This document shows positions 19,210 through 27,505 of a stretch of 64,000 nt of DNA, one piece after another. Source of the stretch: Arthrobacter tumbae. Its GTDB lineage: Bacteria; Actinomycetota; Actinomycetes; Actinomycetales; Micrococcaceae. Positions within the stretch are counted from its first letter, which is position 1. The number at the start of each line of letters is the position of its first letter. Both the position numbers and the translations under genes were made by a program. The DNA lies in the NCBI RefSeq assembly GCF_016907495.1, contig NZ_JAFBCC010000001.1, positions 248,001-312,000 of the forward strand. The letters are read 5' to 3'. The notes under the pieces were generated by a model. It worked only from the letters and a program-made list of their open reading frames with translations. It made no database searches and was not told the origin of the DNA.

Positions 19210-20544
19210 ATGAGCGCACTGTCCGCGGCACCATCCGCCACGTCCTTCTGGCCCGCACCGCACGCAGCCGGTCCCGTTGACGCAACGGTCGAGGTTCCGG
19301 CGTCAAAGTCGCTGACCAACCGGTACCTCATCCTCGCTGCGCTTGCAGACGGACCGAGCAGGCTGCGCGCACCACTGCACTCCCGGGACTCCCTGTTGAT
19401 GGTGGATGCCCTTCGATCGCTGGGTGCCACAGTGGAGGAGCTCGACGGCGACGGTACGTATGGCCCGGACCTGCTCGTCACGCCCATTCCTGTGGACGCG
19501 TCCGGGGATGCAGGCGTGGACTGCGGACTGGCCGGTACAGTCATGCGGTTCGTTCCCCCGCTGGCCGCGCTCCGTACCGGGCGCACCTCGTTCGACGGCG
19601 ACCCGCACGCCCGCAGGCGCCCGATGGGCGCGGTCATCAACGCTCTGCGGGAACTGGGAGTCCAGCTGGAGAACGACGACGGCTCCCTGCCCTTCACGGT
19701 CGCCGGAACCGGAGCGGTCCGCGGCGGCACGCTGGTCATGGACGCGAGTGCCTCTTCCCAGTTCGTCTCGGCGCTGCTGCTCGTTGGCGCCCGGTTCACC
19801 GAGGGCCTCAACCTGCAGCATGTGGGCAAGCCGGTGCCCAGCCTTGACCACATCGCCATGACCGTTGCGGTGCTGCGGGAGGCGGGCGTCGTCGTCGACG
19901 ATTCCGTTCCCAATTCGTGGCGGGTGGAACCGGGAACCATCAGCGCGTTCGACGTGCGCATCGAGCCTGACCTTTCCAATGCCGGACCGTTCCTCGCCGC
20001 CGCTGTCGCCACAGGCGGCACCGTACGCGTGCCGCACTGGCCCTCGGAAACCACCCAGGTCGGAGCGAAGTGGTTGACCATTCTTCCCCTCCTGGGCGCG
20101 GACGTTGAGCTGACCGGCGACTCGACCCTTGTGGTCCGCGGCACCGGGACGATCAACGGCGCCGAGCTGGCCGACACCAGCGAGCTGGCACCGACCGCCG
20201 CTGCGCTGTGCGCGCTCGCGCGGACATCGTCAGTGCTCACGGGCATCGGACATCTGCGCGGACATGAGACTGACCGGCTCGCCGCCCTCGTAGCCGAGAT
20301 CACCCGCCTTGGTGGTGACGCTGAAGAGACTGTTGACGGGCTGGTTATTCGCCCTGCACCGCTGCATGGTGGCCCTTTCCATACGTACGAGGACCATCGA
20401 ATGGCCACTGCGGGCGCCATTCTGGGCCTCGTGGTTAACGGCGTGGAGATCGAGAACATCGCGACAACCGGCAAGACCATGCCCCAGTTCCCCGAGCTGT
20501 GGAAGGCCCTGGCAGCCACCGCTGAGCCGAGCGGCTCGCGGTGA
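19210..20544 (+). CDS. aroA: 3-phosphoshikimate 1-carboxyvinyltransferase
   Basis: A 444-residue EPSP synthase, the sixth shikimate-pathway enzyme, joining shikimate-3-phosphate and phosphoenolpyruvate. Motifs include VPASKSLTNRYLILAALADG (S3P binding), GLAGTVMRFVPP, DASASSQFVSALLL, HLRGHETDRLAAL and TYEDHRMATAGAILG. The LAGTVMR form resembles the class I motif. A ribosome site overlaps the doxX stop but is close to the ATG. The stop overlaps the rsgA GTG by 4 bases; aroA-rsgA coupling is common in actinobacteria. Confidence 0.96.
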   Translation: MSALSAAPSATSFWPAPHAAGPVDATVEVPASKSLTNRYLILAALADGPSRLRAPLHSRDSLLMVDALRSLGATVEELDGDGTYGPDLLVTPIPVDASGDAGVDCGLAGTVMRFVPPLAALRTGRTSFDGDPHARRRPMGAVINALRELGVQLENDDGSLPFTVAGTGAVRGGTLVMDASASSQFVSALLLVGARFTEGLNLQHVGKPVPSLDHIAMTVAVLREAGVVVDDSVPNSWRVEPGTISAFDVRIEPDLSNAGPFLAAAVATGGTVRVPHWPSETTQVGAKWLTILPLLGADVELTGDSTLVVRGTGTINGAELADTSELAPTAAALCALARTSSVLTGIGHLRGHETDRLAALVAEITRLGGDAEETVDGLVIRPAPLHGGPFHTYEDHRMATAGAILGLVVNGVEIENIATTGKTMPQFPELWKALAATAEPSGSR

Positions 20545-21662
20545 CCTCCGCCGGGTCCCGCCGCGGGACCGCTTCCTGGGATGAGTCGGATGTCCGGATC
20601 CGGCCGAACAAGAAGGGTTCCCGGCCGCGCACCAAGGACCGTCCGGCCCACGAAGATGCGGTGACCGGCCGGATCATCACGGTGGACCGTGGACGCTATA
20701 CCGCTGTCGTGGACGAGGACACCAACGCCGAGCGGGTTGTCATTGCCGCCCGGGCGCGGGAACTCAGGCGGTCCCCGGTCGTCGCCGGAGATCTGGTGGC
20801 GCTGGTGGGTGACGTGAGCGGTGAACCGGATACCCTTGCGCGGCTGGTCCGGATCCAGGAACGACGTACCCTGCTTCGCCGGAGCGCGGATGACACTGAT
20901 CCCGTAGAACGCGCGGTGGTTGCCAATGCGGACCAGCTGGTGATCGTGGTTGCGGCCGCCAATCCGGAGCCCCGCACCGGATTCATCGACCGCGCGCTGG
21001 TTGCCGCGTACGACGCCGGCATCCAGCCCCTGCTCTGCGTCACCAAAACGGACCTGAAGGATCCGTCCGATCTGCTGGCCAATTATGAACACCTTGACCT
21101 GTTCATCATCACCAGCCAGACGGCGTCCACGCCGGACGCGGTGGAAACGACGTCCGCGTCCGGCGCGTCCGCGCTTCTCGCCCCCGGCGCCGTCGAGCAG
21201 TTGAAAAAGCTTTTGGACGGCCAGGTCAGCGTGCTCCTCGGTCACTCCGGAGTGGGCAAGTCCACGCTGGTGAATGCACTCACCGGTGCCAATCGGGCAA
21301 CCGGCGGAGTGAACGCCGTCACGGGACGCGGACGCCACACCTCCTCGTCGGCCTATGCGCTCAAGGCTGCTGACTCCGCACCGGGCACGTGGATCATCGA
21401 CACGCCTGGTATCCGTTCCTTTGGCCTTGCCCACGTCGATGCCGACCGCATTCTTGCAGCATTCCCGGATCTTGCACCCGGAACCGAGGAATGCGAACGG
21501 GGCTGCCGCCATGACGATGCCGCAGTCAACTGCGGACTGGAGGAATGGGTTGCTTCCGGCGCTGCCGGCGAGTCCGGTCCGGTGCGCCTGGCGTCGCTGC
21601 GCCGGCTTCTTGGAGCGGGCGTCGAGCAGGCCCAGGGCGCCAAGGAACTGGGCGCTCAGTAG
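20541..21662 (+). CDS. rsgA: ribosome small subunit-dependent GTPase A
   Basis: A 373-residue circularly permuted GTPase that helps mature the 30S subunit. An N-terminal OB domain (about 30-110) precedes the G domain with the permuted order G4 (CVTKTDL), G1 (GHSGVGKSTL), G3 (DTPGIRSFG), then a zinc site ECERGCRHDDAAVNCG. The GTG start overlaps the aroA stop. The N-terminal tail is longer and more basic than in E. coli, common in actinobacteria. Confidence 0.95.
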   Translation: MTSAGSRRGTASWDESDVRIRPNKKGSRPRTKDRPAHEDAVTGRIITVDRGRYTAVVDEDTNAERVVIAARARELRRSPVVAGDLVALVGDVSGEPDTLARLVRIQERRTLLRRSADDTDPVERAVVANADQLVIVVAAANPEPRTGFIDRALVAAYDAGIQPLLCVTKTDLKDPSDLLANYEHLDLFIITSQTASTPDAVETTSASGASALLAPGAVEQLKKLLDGQVSVLLGHSGVGKSTLVNALTGANRATGGVNAVTGRGRHTSSSAYALKAADSAPGTWIIDTPGIRSFGLAHVDADRILAAFPDLAPGTEECERGCRHDDAAVNCGLEEWVASGAAGESGPVRLASLRRLLGAGVEQAQGAKELGAQ

Positions 21663-21691
21663 TCGATGTGACTGCAGCCGCTTTTGCCTGC

Positions 21692-21697
21692 TAGACT
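21692..21697 (+). promoter_or_regulatory. possible -10 element for the cold-shock gene
   Basis: TAGACT lies about 140 bases before the cold-shock ATG, with TGACTG 17 bases upstream as a weak -35. It would give a leader of about 130 nt, in line with long cold-shock leaders. Confidence 0.45.
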
Positions 21698-21835
21698 GAA
21701 CGGAGTTGTTGTGTTGCGCACGAATGTTAAGCCTTGATTTCTCTCCGGAGTTCGAAAGCTTTTTTTGCAGGCGAAATGAACACCGCGACAGGAACCCCGA
21801 AGTACGGGGGGATCCTCACACTCAAGGAATAAAAA

Positions 21836-22039
21836 ATGGCAACAGGTACAGTCAAGTGGTTCAACGCTGAAAAGGGCTTTGGATTCATCGCTCCTGACGA
21901 CGGCGGCGCTGACGTTTTCGCTCACTTCTCCGCAATCAACTCCGGCGGCTTCCGCTCGCTTGAGGAGAACCAGAAGGTCAGCTTCGAGACCACCCAGGGC
22001 CCCAAGGGCCCCCAGGCTGAGAACATCTCCGTTCTCTAA
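21836..22039 (+). CDS. cold-shock protein CspA family
   Basis: A 67-residue single cold-shock domain with RNP1 (KGFGFIAP) and RNP2 (VFAHFSAI). It binds single-stranded RNA/DNA as a chaperone. The start [17 protein letters not shown] is canonical, and AAGGA lies about eight bases upstream. The gene stands alone between a long leader and a strong terminator. Confidence 0.96.
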   Translation: MATGTVKWFNAEKGFGFIAPDDGGADVFAHFSAINSGGFRSLEENQKVSFETTQGPKGPQAENISVL

Positions 22040-22084
22040 GTCTTAGCTCTCCAAGTTTTAGCGTTGCAAGTTTAGCGCTTCAAA

Positions 22085-22121
22085 GGGAGGGGACATCGGC
22101 TATCGGCCGATGTCCCCTCCC
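22085..22121 (+). terminator. terminator after the cold-shock gene
   Basis: Perfect 16-base arms (22085-22100, 22106-22121) around TATCG, followed by TTGCGTTT. It lies 45 bases after the stop. Confidence 0.9.
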
Positions 22122-22233
22122 TTGCGTTTAAGGACCCTGCACTTAAGGACACCGTCCCTGCGCGGTGCTGACCGTGGGAGCCAGCGCTGAGCGCGTCCGC
22201 TTCCGGACCTCCCGCATCTGCGCACCCTGACCA

Positions 22234-22239
22234 TATAGG
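22234..22239 (+). promoter_or_regulatory. -10 element close to the hisN start
   Basis: TATAGG lies nine bases before the hisN ATG (22249), so the transcript would be leaderless or nearly so, common in actinobacteria. No clear -35 is seen. Confidence 0.5.
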
Positions 22240-22248
22240 TTGAAGAGT

Positions 22249-23073
22249 ATGAACCTCCAGAGCTACAACGATGACCTCCGCCTTGCCCATGTAATGGCCG
22301 ACTCCGTAGACGACCAGACCATGTCCCGGTTCAAGGCGCTGGATCTGGCGGTAGAAACCAAGCCGGATTTCACCCCGGTCACAGACGCGGACAAATCGGC
22401 CGAAGAGGCAATTCGCGGGCAACTCTCACGCGCGCGTCCACGCGATGCCGTACTGGGTGAGGAATACGGAAGCAGCGGCGCCGGCTCCCGGCGGTGGATC
22501 ATCGATCCCATCGACGGCACCAAGAACTTCGTCCGCGGTGTACCGGTATGGGCCACCCTCATCGCACTGGTGGACGAGGGCCGCCCGGTCGTCGGCGTCG
22601 TCAGCGCCCCCGCTCTCGGAAAGCGTTGGTGGGCTGCAACGGGAACCGGCGCGTTCATGGGTAAGTCGCTGGCCGCAGCCAGCCGGCTCCGGGTTTCGAG
22701 CGTATCCCGTCTAGAGGACGCCTCGCTCTCCTACTCGAATCTGTCCGGCTGGAAAGAGCGCGGCAATTTTGACGAGTTCGTTTCGCTCACCGACTCTGTG
22801 TGGCGCACACGCGCCTATGGCGACTTCTGGTCTTACTGCCTTGTAGCTGAGGGTGCCGTAGACATTGCCTGTGAGCCTGAGCTCAACCTGTATGACATGG
22901 CGGCGCTGGTCCCCATCGTCACAGAAGCCGGCGGCCGTTTCACCTCACTTGAAGGCGCGGACGGGCCGTTCGGCGGGAACGCGCTGGCCACCAACAGCAC
23001 ACTGCACAATGACGTCCTGAAGATGCTCAACCCGTCGCTGGACGATCTGCTTCAGGAAAGCGCCGGCGCCTGA
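22249..23073 (+). CDS. hisN: histidinol-phosphatase (inositol monophosphatase family)
   Basis: A 274-residue IMPase-fold phosphatase. Metal-site motifs are VLGEEYG and [13 protein letters not shown]; the C-terminal motif is [13 protein letters not shown]. The [12 protein letters not shown] loop is typical of actinobacterial HisN, which dephosphorylates histidinol phosphate in histidine synthesis; related inositol phosphatases cannot be fully excluded. I use the ATG at 22249; the TTG at 22240 lies within the probable -10. It is monocistronic here, with no other his genes nearby. Confidence 0.85.
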   Translation: MNLQSYNDDLRLAHVMADSVDDQTMSRFKALDLAVETKPDFTPVTDADKSAEEAIRGQLSRARPRDAVLGEEYGSSGAGSRRWIIDPIDGTKNFVRGVPVWATLIALVDEGRPVVGVVSAPALGKRWWAATGTGAFMGKSLAAASRLRVSSVSRLEDASLSYSNLSGWKERGNFDEFVSLTDSVWRTRAYGDFWSYCLVAEGAVDIACEPELNLYDMAALVPIVTEAGGRFTSLEGADGPFGGNALATNSTLHNDVLKMLNPSLDDLLQESAGA

Positions 23074-23130
23074 GTTTATTGCGTAACACAACGGGCGGAC
23101 GGGCCCAGCCTGCCTTAGTCTGAATTCCTA

Positions 23131-23247
23131 GGTCACGAGTGCCAGCGTTAAACCCCGGTTTGCTGGCCGGCAACCCTCCTTCCGCGGCGGGGTGCCCCGG
23201 GTGACGACCTGGCCGGGCCAGAACGTGGTTCGGCAAGCGCGGGGCCT
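23131..23247 (+). ncRNA. SAM-IV riboswitch
   Basis: The sequence follows the SAM-IV pattern: GGTCACGAGTGCCAGCG, then the core CCGGCAACCCTCC, GCGGGGTGCCCCGGGTGA closing against the first strand (GGTCA with TGACGACC), and a downstream pseudoknot element CGGCAAGCGCGGGGCC. It ends about 40 bases before the class V aminotransferase GTG. SAM-IV switches bind S-adenosylmethionine and repress sulfur-assimilation or methionine genes in actinobacteria. A GGGG near 23274 just before the start could be masked by CCCC at about 23260, suggesting control of translation. Confidence 0.88.
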
Positions 23248-23286
23248 ACCCAGTCAGGTCCCCTGAACCACCGTGGGGTATCTCCT

Positions 23287-24642
23287 GTGAGCAACACACT
23301 TCTTGAGAACGAACTTTCCGCTGCACCGCTGGCGTCAGTGGTGGGCGCTGAGCTTCAGGCGCCGCTGGTTGACGGTACTGCCGTCCGCTACGTGAATCTG
23401 GACTATGCCGCTTCAACGCCGGCGCTGCAGCAGGTCAATGATTATGTGCAGAGCGTTCTGCCCTATTACGCGAGTGTGCACCGGGGAGCCGGCTACGCCT
23501 CGCAGATTTCCACATCGCTCTACGAGAACGCCCGAAAGACGGTGCGGAGTTTTGTTGGCGGCAGGGAAGATGATGCGGTCATCTTCACCCGCAACACGAC
23601 CGATTCCCTGAACCTTTTGGCCGGATGCCTGCCGGAAGACGGCGAAGTCCTTTACCTCGATCTGGAACACCATGCCAATCTCCTGCCCTGGCTGCGGCTT
23701 CCTCATCGTGGACTCGTCGCCGCGGGAACGATCGAGGAAACTCTCGCCGCTGTGGAAGAGGAACTGGAATCCGGCGGAATCAGCCTGCTTGCCGTAACGG
23801 GCGCCTCGAACGTGACCGGCGAAGTTCTTCCCATCGACCGGTTCGCAGCGGCGGCTCATGCGCACGGTGCGCGGATCGTCGTCGACGCAGCTCAGCTTGC
23901 TCCCCACCGACGGCTGGATCTACTTCGCGACGGCATCGACTACGCGGCTTTCTCCGGCCACAAAATGTATGCACCGTTCGGCGCCGGCGTTCTGGTCGGC
24001 AGAGGCGACTGGCTCGATACCGGAACGCCCCACCTTGCCGGCGGCGGCGCAGTGAAGGCCGTGAAAGTGGATTCGGTGTCCTGGACAACCGGCCCCGCGC
24101 GCCACGAGGGCGGGTCACCGAACGTCCTGGGCGCAGCTGCGCTGGCACAGGCAACAGAGGTCATCGCAGCCCTGGATGCGCAGGCCTGGCTGACGCACGA
24201 ATCAGAACTTAGGGATGCACTCGTGGCAGGGCTCAGCGACCTTGCCGGCATCACGGTCCACCGCATCTTCGCGGACAGCACCGATGCAATCGGCGTGGTG
24301 AACTTCTCTGTCAACGGCTACGACGCCGGGCTCGTGGCAGCCTATCTGTCCGCAGAACACGGAGTCGGGCTGCGTGACGGAAAGTTCTGCGCCCACCCGC
24401 TGCTGAAGCGACTGGGCCTGCCGTCGGGTTCGCTGCGGGCGAGTTTCGGGCTTGGGTCACGGCAGGACGACGTTGACAGGCTGCTCACCGGTCTGGGCTC
24501 GCTACTTCGGGATGGGCTGGGGACTGACTATGTAGTCGACGCGGGGCGCTGGGTACCCGTCGTCGAGACCCGTTCCTTCCCTGACTGGGCTCCCCACACG
24601 CCGGGGACTGCCGGCGCCGCGCCCTGCACCACAACCGACTGA
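23287..24642 (+). CDS. class V aminotransferase / cysteine desulfurase-like protein
   Basis: A 451-residue fold-type I PLP enzyme of the class V aminotransferase/NifS-like group. The PLP lysine is in FSGHKMYAPFGAGVL; DAAQLAPHRR supplies the aspartate-glutamine pair and VTGASNVTGEVLPI the upstream loop. A cysteine in GKFCAHPLLKRLG (near residue 370) may be the persulfide site. Family members take sulfur or amine from cysteine or related substrates. Control by the SAM-IV switch upstream places it in sulfur amino-acid metabolism. GTG start at 23287. Exact substrate unknown. Confidence 0.85.
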   Translation: MSNTLLENELSAAPLASVVGAELQAPLVDGTAVRYVNLDYAASTPALQQVNDYVQSVLPYYASVHRGAGYASQISTSLYENARKTVRSFVGGREDDAVIFTRNTTDSLNLLAGCLPEDGEVLYLDLEHHANLLPWLRLPHRGLVAAGTIEETLAAVEEELESGGISLLAVTGASNVTGEVLPIDRFAAAAHAHGARIVVDAAQLAPHRRLDLLRDGIDYAAFSGHKMYAPFGAGVLVGRGDWLDTGTPHLAGGGAVKAVKVDSVSWTTGPARHEGGSPNVLGAAALAQATEVIAALDAQAWLTHESELRDALVAGLSDLAGITVHRIFADSTDAIGVVNFSVNGYDAGLVAAYLSAEHGVGLRDGKFCAHPLLKRLGLPSGSLRASFGLGSRQDDVDRLLTGLGSLLRDGLGTDYVVDAGRWVPVVETRSFPDWAPHTPGTAGAAPCTTTD

Positions 24643-24751
24643 GCGCCGCCGCAGCACATACTTCACCACCGCACTTCCTGGCTGCGGCGTTGCCTTCAAC
24701 CGGGTGGTTTAATGGTCGGGTTCCGTACCCGTCACGCCAGGAGTTGCCTAC

Positions 24752-25510
24752 ATGGGCCTTGGAGGTCCGCGCCTTGCGGAGCACCGTCGTCGTGAATTGG
24801 CGCGGGGCTACCTGCAGGACAGTGAACGCTATGAGCGCGTGCGTCCGGGCTACCCGGAAGACAGCGTGGACTGGGTGATTCCCGCCGGAACGCTGCGGGC
24901 AGTGGACATTGGTGCCGGGACCGGCAAGTTCACCCGTGAACTCGTCCGCCGCTGCCCGGAGGTGACAGCTGTGGATCCATCCCGGGACATGCTCGCAGTC
25001 CTCGGACAGCAACTCCCGGACGTGGCAAGGGTGCAGGGCACTGCGGAGGCATCGGGACTCGGAACGGCGAGCGCTGATGTACTCACGATCGCCCAGGCCT
25101 GGCACTGGTGTGACTCCGCAGCGGCGAGCGAGGAAGCCGCGCGCGTCCTCGCACCTGAAGGAAGATTCGGCCTCGTCTGGAACCAACTCGATGTCACCGT
25201 GCCCTGGGTGCACCGGCTCTCCCGCATCATGCATGCCGGGGACGTGTTCCGGCCAAGCTACCGGCCGGAGTTCGGTCCCCGCTTCTCGGAGCCGGAGTCG
25301 CGAGTCTTTCCCTGGACGCAGGCTCTGCCGGTCTCAGACATCGTTGAGCTTGCGCGCTCCCGCAGCTACTACCAGAACGCGTCGGCCGGTGTTCGCGGCA
25401 AGGTCGAAGCCAATTTGTCCTGGTATCTGCACGACCATCTGGGGCACGCATCAGACGCCGTCCTTGACCTGCCGTACCTGACCTACTGCTGGCGGGCCAG
25501 CAGGCTTTAG
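24752..25510 (+). CDS. class I SAM-dependent methyltransferase
   Basis: A 252-residue methyltransferase with the SAM-binding motif I VDIGAGTGKFTREL, motif II TAVDPSRDML, and a following ADVLTIAQAWHWCD region typical of the UbiE/methyltransferase-11 group. Substrate cannot be read from sequence. AGGAG nine bases before the ATG supports the start. Its 3' end overlaps a small convergent ORF by 4 bases. Confidence 0.85.
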   Translation: MGLGGPRLAEHRRRELARGYLQDSERYERVRPGYPEDSVDWVIPAGTLRAVDIGAGTGKFTRELVRRCPEVTAVDPSRDMLAVLGQQLPDVARVQGTAEASGLGTASADVLTIAQAWHWCDSAAASEEAARVLAPEGRFGLVWNQLDVTVPWVHRLSRIMHAGDVFRPSYRPEFGPRFSEPESRVFPWTQALPVSDIVELARSRSYYQNASAGVRGKVEANLSWYLHDHLGHASDAVLDLPYLTYCWRASRL

Positions 25511-25671
25511 CCCTGCCCGGCGGTTCCGGACGTTTCCGGCCCGGAATCGGCACCCTCCGCCGGGTCCTGCGAGTGAGTGCCTGTGTCAGCGGGATCCTGT
25601 GAGCGATCCCCCTCTGCCGGCTGCTCAGAGTGCTCGCGCGGCTCTTCCTCGTATTGTGATTCTTCGCTCAT
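25507..25671 (-). CDS. 54-residue acidic hypothetical protein
   Basis: A small ORF beginning MSEESQYEEEPREHSEQ, rich in Glu, Asp, Ser, Gly and Pro, with a repeated SQDPA motif. No domain or hydrophobic segment; probably disordered if made. The support is a good ribosome site (GGGAGG, eight bases before the ATG) and compact fit between the convergent methyltransferase (4-base overlap) and the divergent mntA promoter. Function unknown. Confidence 0.55.
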   Translation of the reverse strand: MSEESQYEEEPREHSEQPAEGDRSQDPADTGTHSQDPAEGADSGPETSGTAGQG

Positions 25672-25811
25672 TACCCAACCTCCCGGTGACTTGTCCTGCT
25701 GTGTTCTGCGGCGTCATGCCCATCCAGCCCACCATGCACTGTCGGCCGCGCTCCTGTCGAGTACCTCGCACCGGTACCGCACGAGCAGTGGCGGCAGCAG
25801 CACGATCAGGC

Positions 25812-25832
25812 TATATTTTCGGTATGCCGAAA
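25812..25832 (+). promoter_or_regulatory. -10 box and MntR-like operator overlapping the mntA start
   Basis: A -10 element TATATT (25812-25817) ends six bases before the ATG at 25824, so the mRNA is probably leaderless. TTTCGG and CCGAAA (25817-25822 and 25827-25832) form an inverted repeat around TATG that covers the transcription and translation start. Its place and the DtxR/MntR gene in the same operon suggest metal-dependent autorepression. Confidence 0.6.
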
Positions 25833-26735
25833 GTTCGGATTCAGGTACACCTCATCCTGGCAGCATTGGTGCTGGCAGGCTGTGGAACGCCGCTCGTGGA
25901 GCGGACCGGCACGCAGGGCGACCCGCGCCCCGTCGTGCTGACCACGTTCTCCGTTCTAGCAGACCTCACGAAATCGGTAGCAGGGAACCATATCCGGGTT
26001 GAGTCCATCACCAAAGTCGGAACCGAAATTCATGGTTACGAACCCACGCCCTCCGACCTCATCAACGCACAGGACGCGGATCTGATCCTTGATAACGGTC
26101 TGGGACTGGAGCGCTGGTTCGAGCGTTTCGTCCTGTCCGTCGATGCGCCGCATGTGGTGCTGTCCCGCGGTGTTGACCCGGTCGATATCCGGTCCGGGGA
26201 TTACCAGGGGTTGCCCAACCCACATGCGTGGATGTCTCCCAAAGCGGCGCAGACGTACGTCGACAACATCGTTGCGGCGCTTTCCGACCTCGATCCTGCC
26301 CACTCCGCAGACTACGCAGCGAACGGCGCAGCTGTGAAGCGGGAACTCCAGGGCTTGCTGACCACTCTCCAGAGTGCCTTCGAAACGGGCGCGGCAACGC
26401 CGGCCCTGGTCACCTGTGAAGGCGCGTTCTCCTATCTCGCGCGGGATGCAGGGATTGAAGAAGCCTTCATCTGGCCCGTGAATTCCGACAGTGAGGGCAC
26501 TCCCCGGCAGATCAGGGACGTCATCTCATTCGTCGAGGAACACAAGGTACCCACAGTCTTCTGCGAGTCCACCGTCAATCCGTCGGCTCAGCAACAGGTT
26601 GCACGCAGCACCGGGGCGGAATTGGCCGGCCCGCTCTATGTGGACTCACTGTCGGAGGCTGACGGACCGGTTCCCACCTTCCTCGACCTGCTGCGGCATG
26701 ACATCGACCTCATCGTTGGAGGGCTGACCCCGTGA
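25824..26735 (+). CDS. metal ABC transporter substrate-binding lipoprotein (manganese-type)
   Basis: A 303-residue cluster A-I metal-binding protein. The lipoprotein signal ends LVLAGCG. Likely metal ligands are in IHGYEPTPSDL, NPHAWMSPKAA, TCEGAFSYLARDAG and FCESTVNP. It lacks the His-rich loop of the window's ZnuA, which points to manganese (or iron) rather than zinc. The ATG at 25824 is favoured by the -10 box directly upstream; the open frame continues further 5' but would cross the promoter. First gene of an operon with ATPase, permease and MntR-like regulator; its stop overlaps the next GTG. Confidence 0.88.
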   Translation: MPKVRIQVHLILAALVLAGCGTPLVERTGTQGDPRPVVLTTFSVLADLTKSVAGNHIRVESITKVGTEIHGYEPTPSDLINAQDADLILDNGLGLERWFERFVLSVDAPHVVLSRGVDPVDIRSGDYQGLPNPHAWMSPKAAQTYVDNIVAALSDLDPAHSADYAANGAAVKRELQGLLTTLQSAFETGAATPALVTCEGAFSYLARDAGIEEAFIWPVNSDSEGTPRQIRDVISFVEEHKVPTVFCESTVNPSAQQQVARSTGAELAGPLYVDSLSEADGPVPTFLDLLRHDIDLIVGGLTP

Positions 26736-27505
26736 CCGTGACAACCAGCGCACAGCCAGCCATCGCCGTCGAAGGGTTGAGCGTCCACTACGGGGACGTT
26801 ACTGCGCTTGACGGCGTGAGCTTCACGATTGACCGTGCGCAGGTCTGCGGTCTGATCGGGGTGAACGGGTCAGGAAAATCGACGCTGTTCAAGTGCCTGA
26901 TGGGGTTGGTGGCAGCGCAGCAGGGAACCCTGTCACTCTTCGGCCGAACATCCACGGCAGCCCGGAAAGGCAGGCTCGTGGCCTACGTTCCGCAGGCCGA
27001 AGACGTGGACTGGGACTTCCCGGTGTCCGTGGGTGACGTCGTCATGATGGGACGGTACGCGCACATGGGTCTGCTGCGGCATCCCTCACGAAGTGATCGC
27101 GCCGCGGTGGCTGACGCCCTGGATCGGGTGGGGCTCATCGAACTCCGCAACCGGCAGATTGGGGAGCTCTCCGGCGGACAGAAAAAGCGCGCCTTCCTTG
27201 CCCGCGGAATCGCCCAGGATGCACAGCTCCTCCTGCTCGATGAGCCGTTCGCCGGCGTGGACAGGGGCAGCGAGGCCACCATTGTCGAACTCCTCCGCGA
27301 ACTGAAGAATGAGGGCCGCACAGTACTGGTGTCAACCCACGACCTCGCGGGCCTGCCCCGCCTGTGCGACCGCGCAATCCTCCTCCACCAGCGCATCCTT
27401 GCCGAGGGAACGCCCGACGATGTGCTCACCCACGCCAACCTCGCGCGCGCCTTCGGGTCCGGCGCTCCTGCCTCCGTAGCTTCGCCTGCCCGCCCGGGAG
27501 CGTGA
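26732..27505 (+). CDS. metal ABC transporter ATP-binding protein (manganese-type)
   Basis: A 257-residue ABC ATPase with Walker A GVNGSGKSTL, signature LSGGQKKR, Walker B LLLLDEPFAGVD and H-loop VSTHD. The FAGVD after Walker B is typical of manganese/iron ABC ATPases (MntB/SitB type). GTG start overlapping the substrate-binding gene by 4 bases; the permease ATG follows the stop directly. Confidence 0.9.
   Translation: MTVTTSAQPAIAVEGLSVHYGDVTALDGVSFTIDRAQVCGLIGVNGSGKSTLFKCLMGLVAAQQGTLSLFGRTSTAARKGRLVAYVPQAEDVDWDFPVSVGDVVMMGRYAHMGLLRHPSRSDRAAVADALDRVGLIELRNRQIGELSGGQKKRAFLARGIAQDAQLLLLDEPFAGVDRGSEATIVELLRELKNEGRTVLVSTHDLAGLPRLCDRAILLHQRILAEGTPDDVLTHANLARAFGSGAPASVASPARPGA

Noticed and set aside
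19191..21512. A 773-codon open frame on the minus strand opposite aroA and rsgA
   Set aside because: Both genes on the plus strand are clear enzymes with full motifs; the opposite frame is a high-G+C shadow rich in Arg, Ser and Pro with no recognisable domain.
23131..23247. SAM-I or cobalamin riboswitch
   Set aside because: The layout (GAGTGCCAGCG start, closing stem and 3' pseudoknot) fits SAM-IV; the SAM-I kink-turn arm and the cobalamin B12 box are absent.
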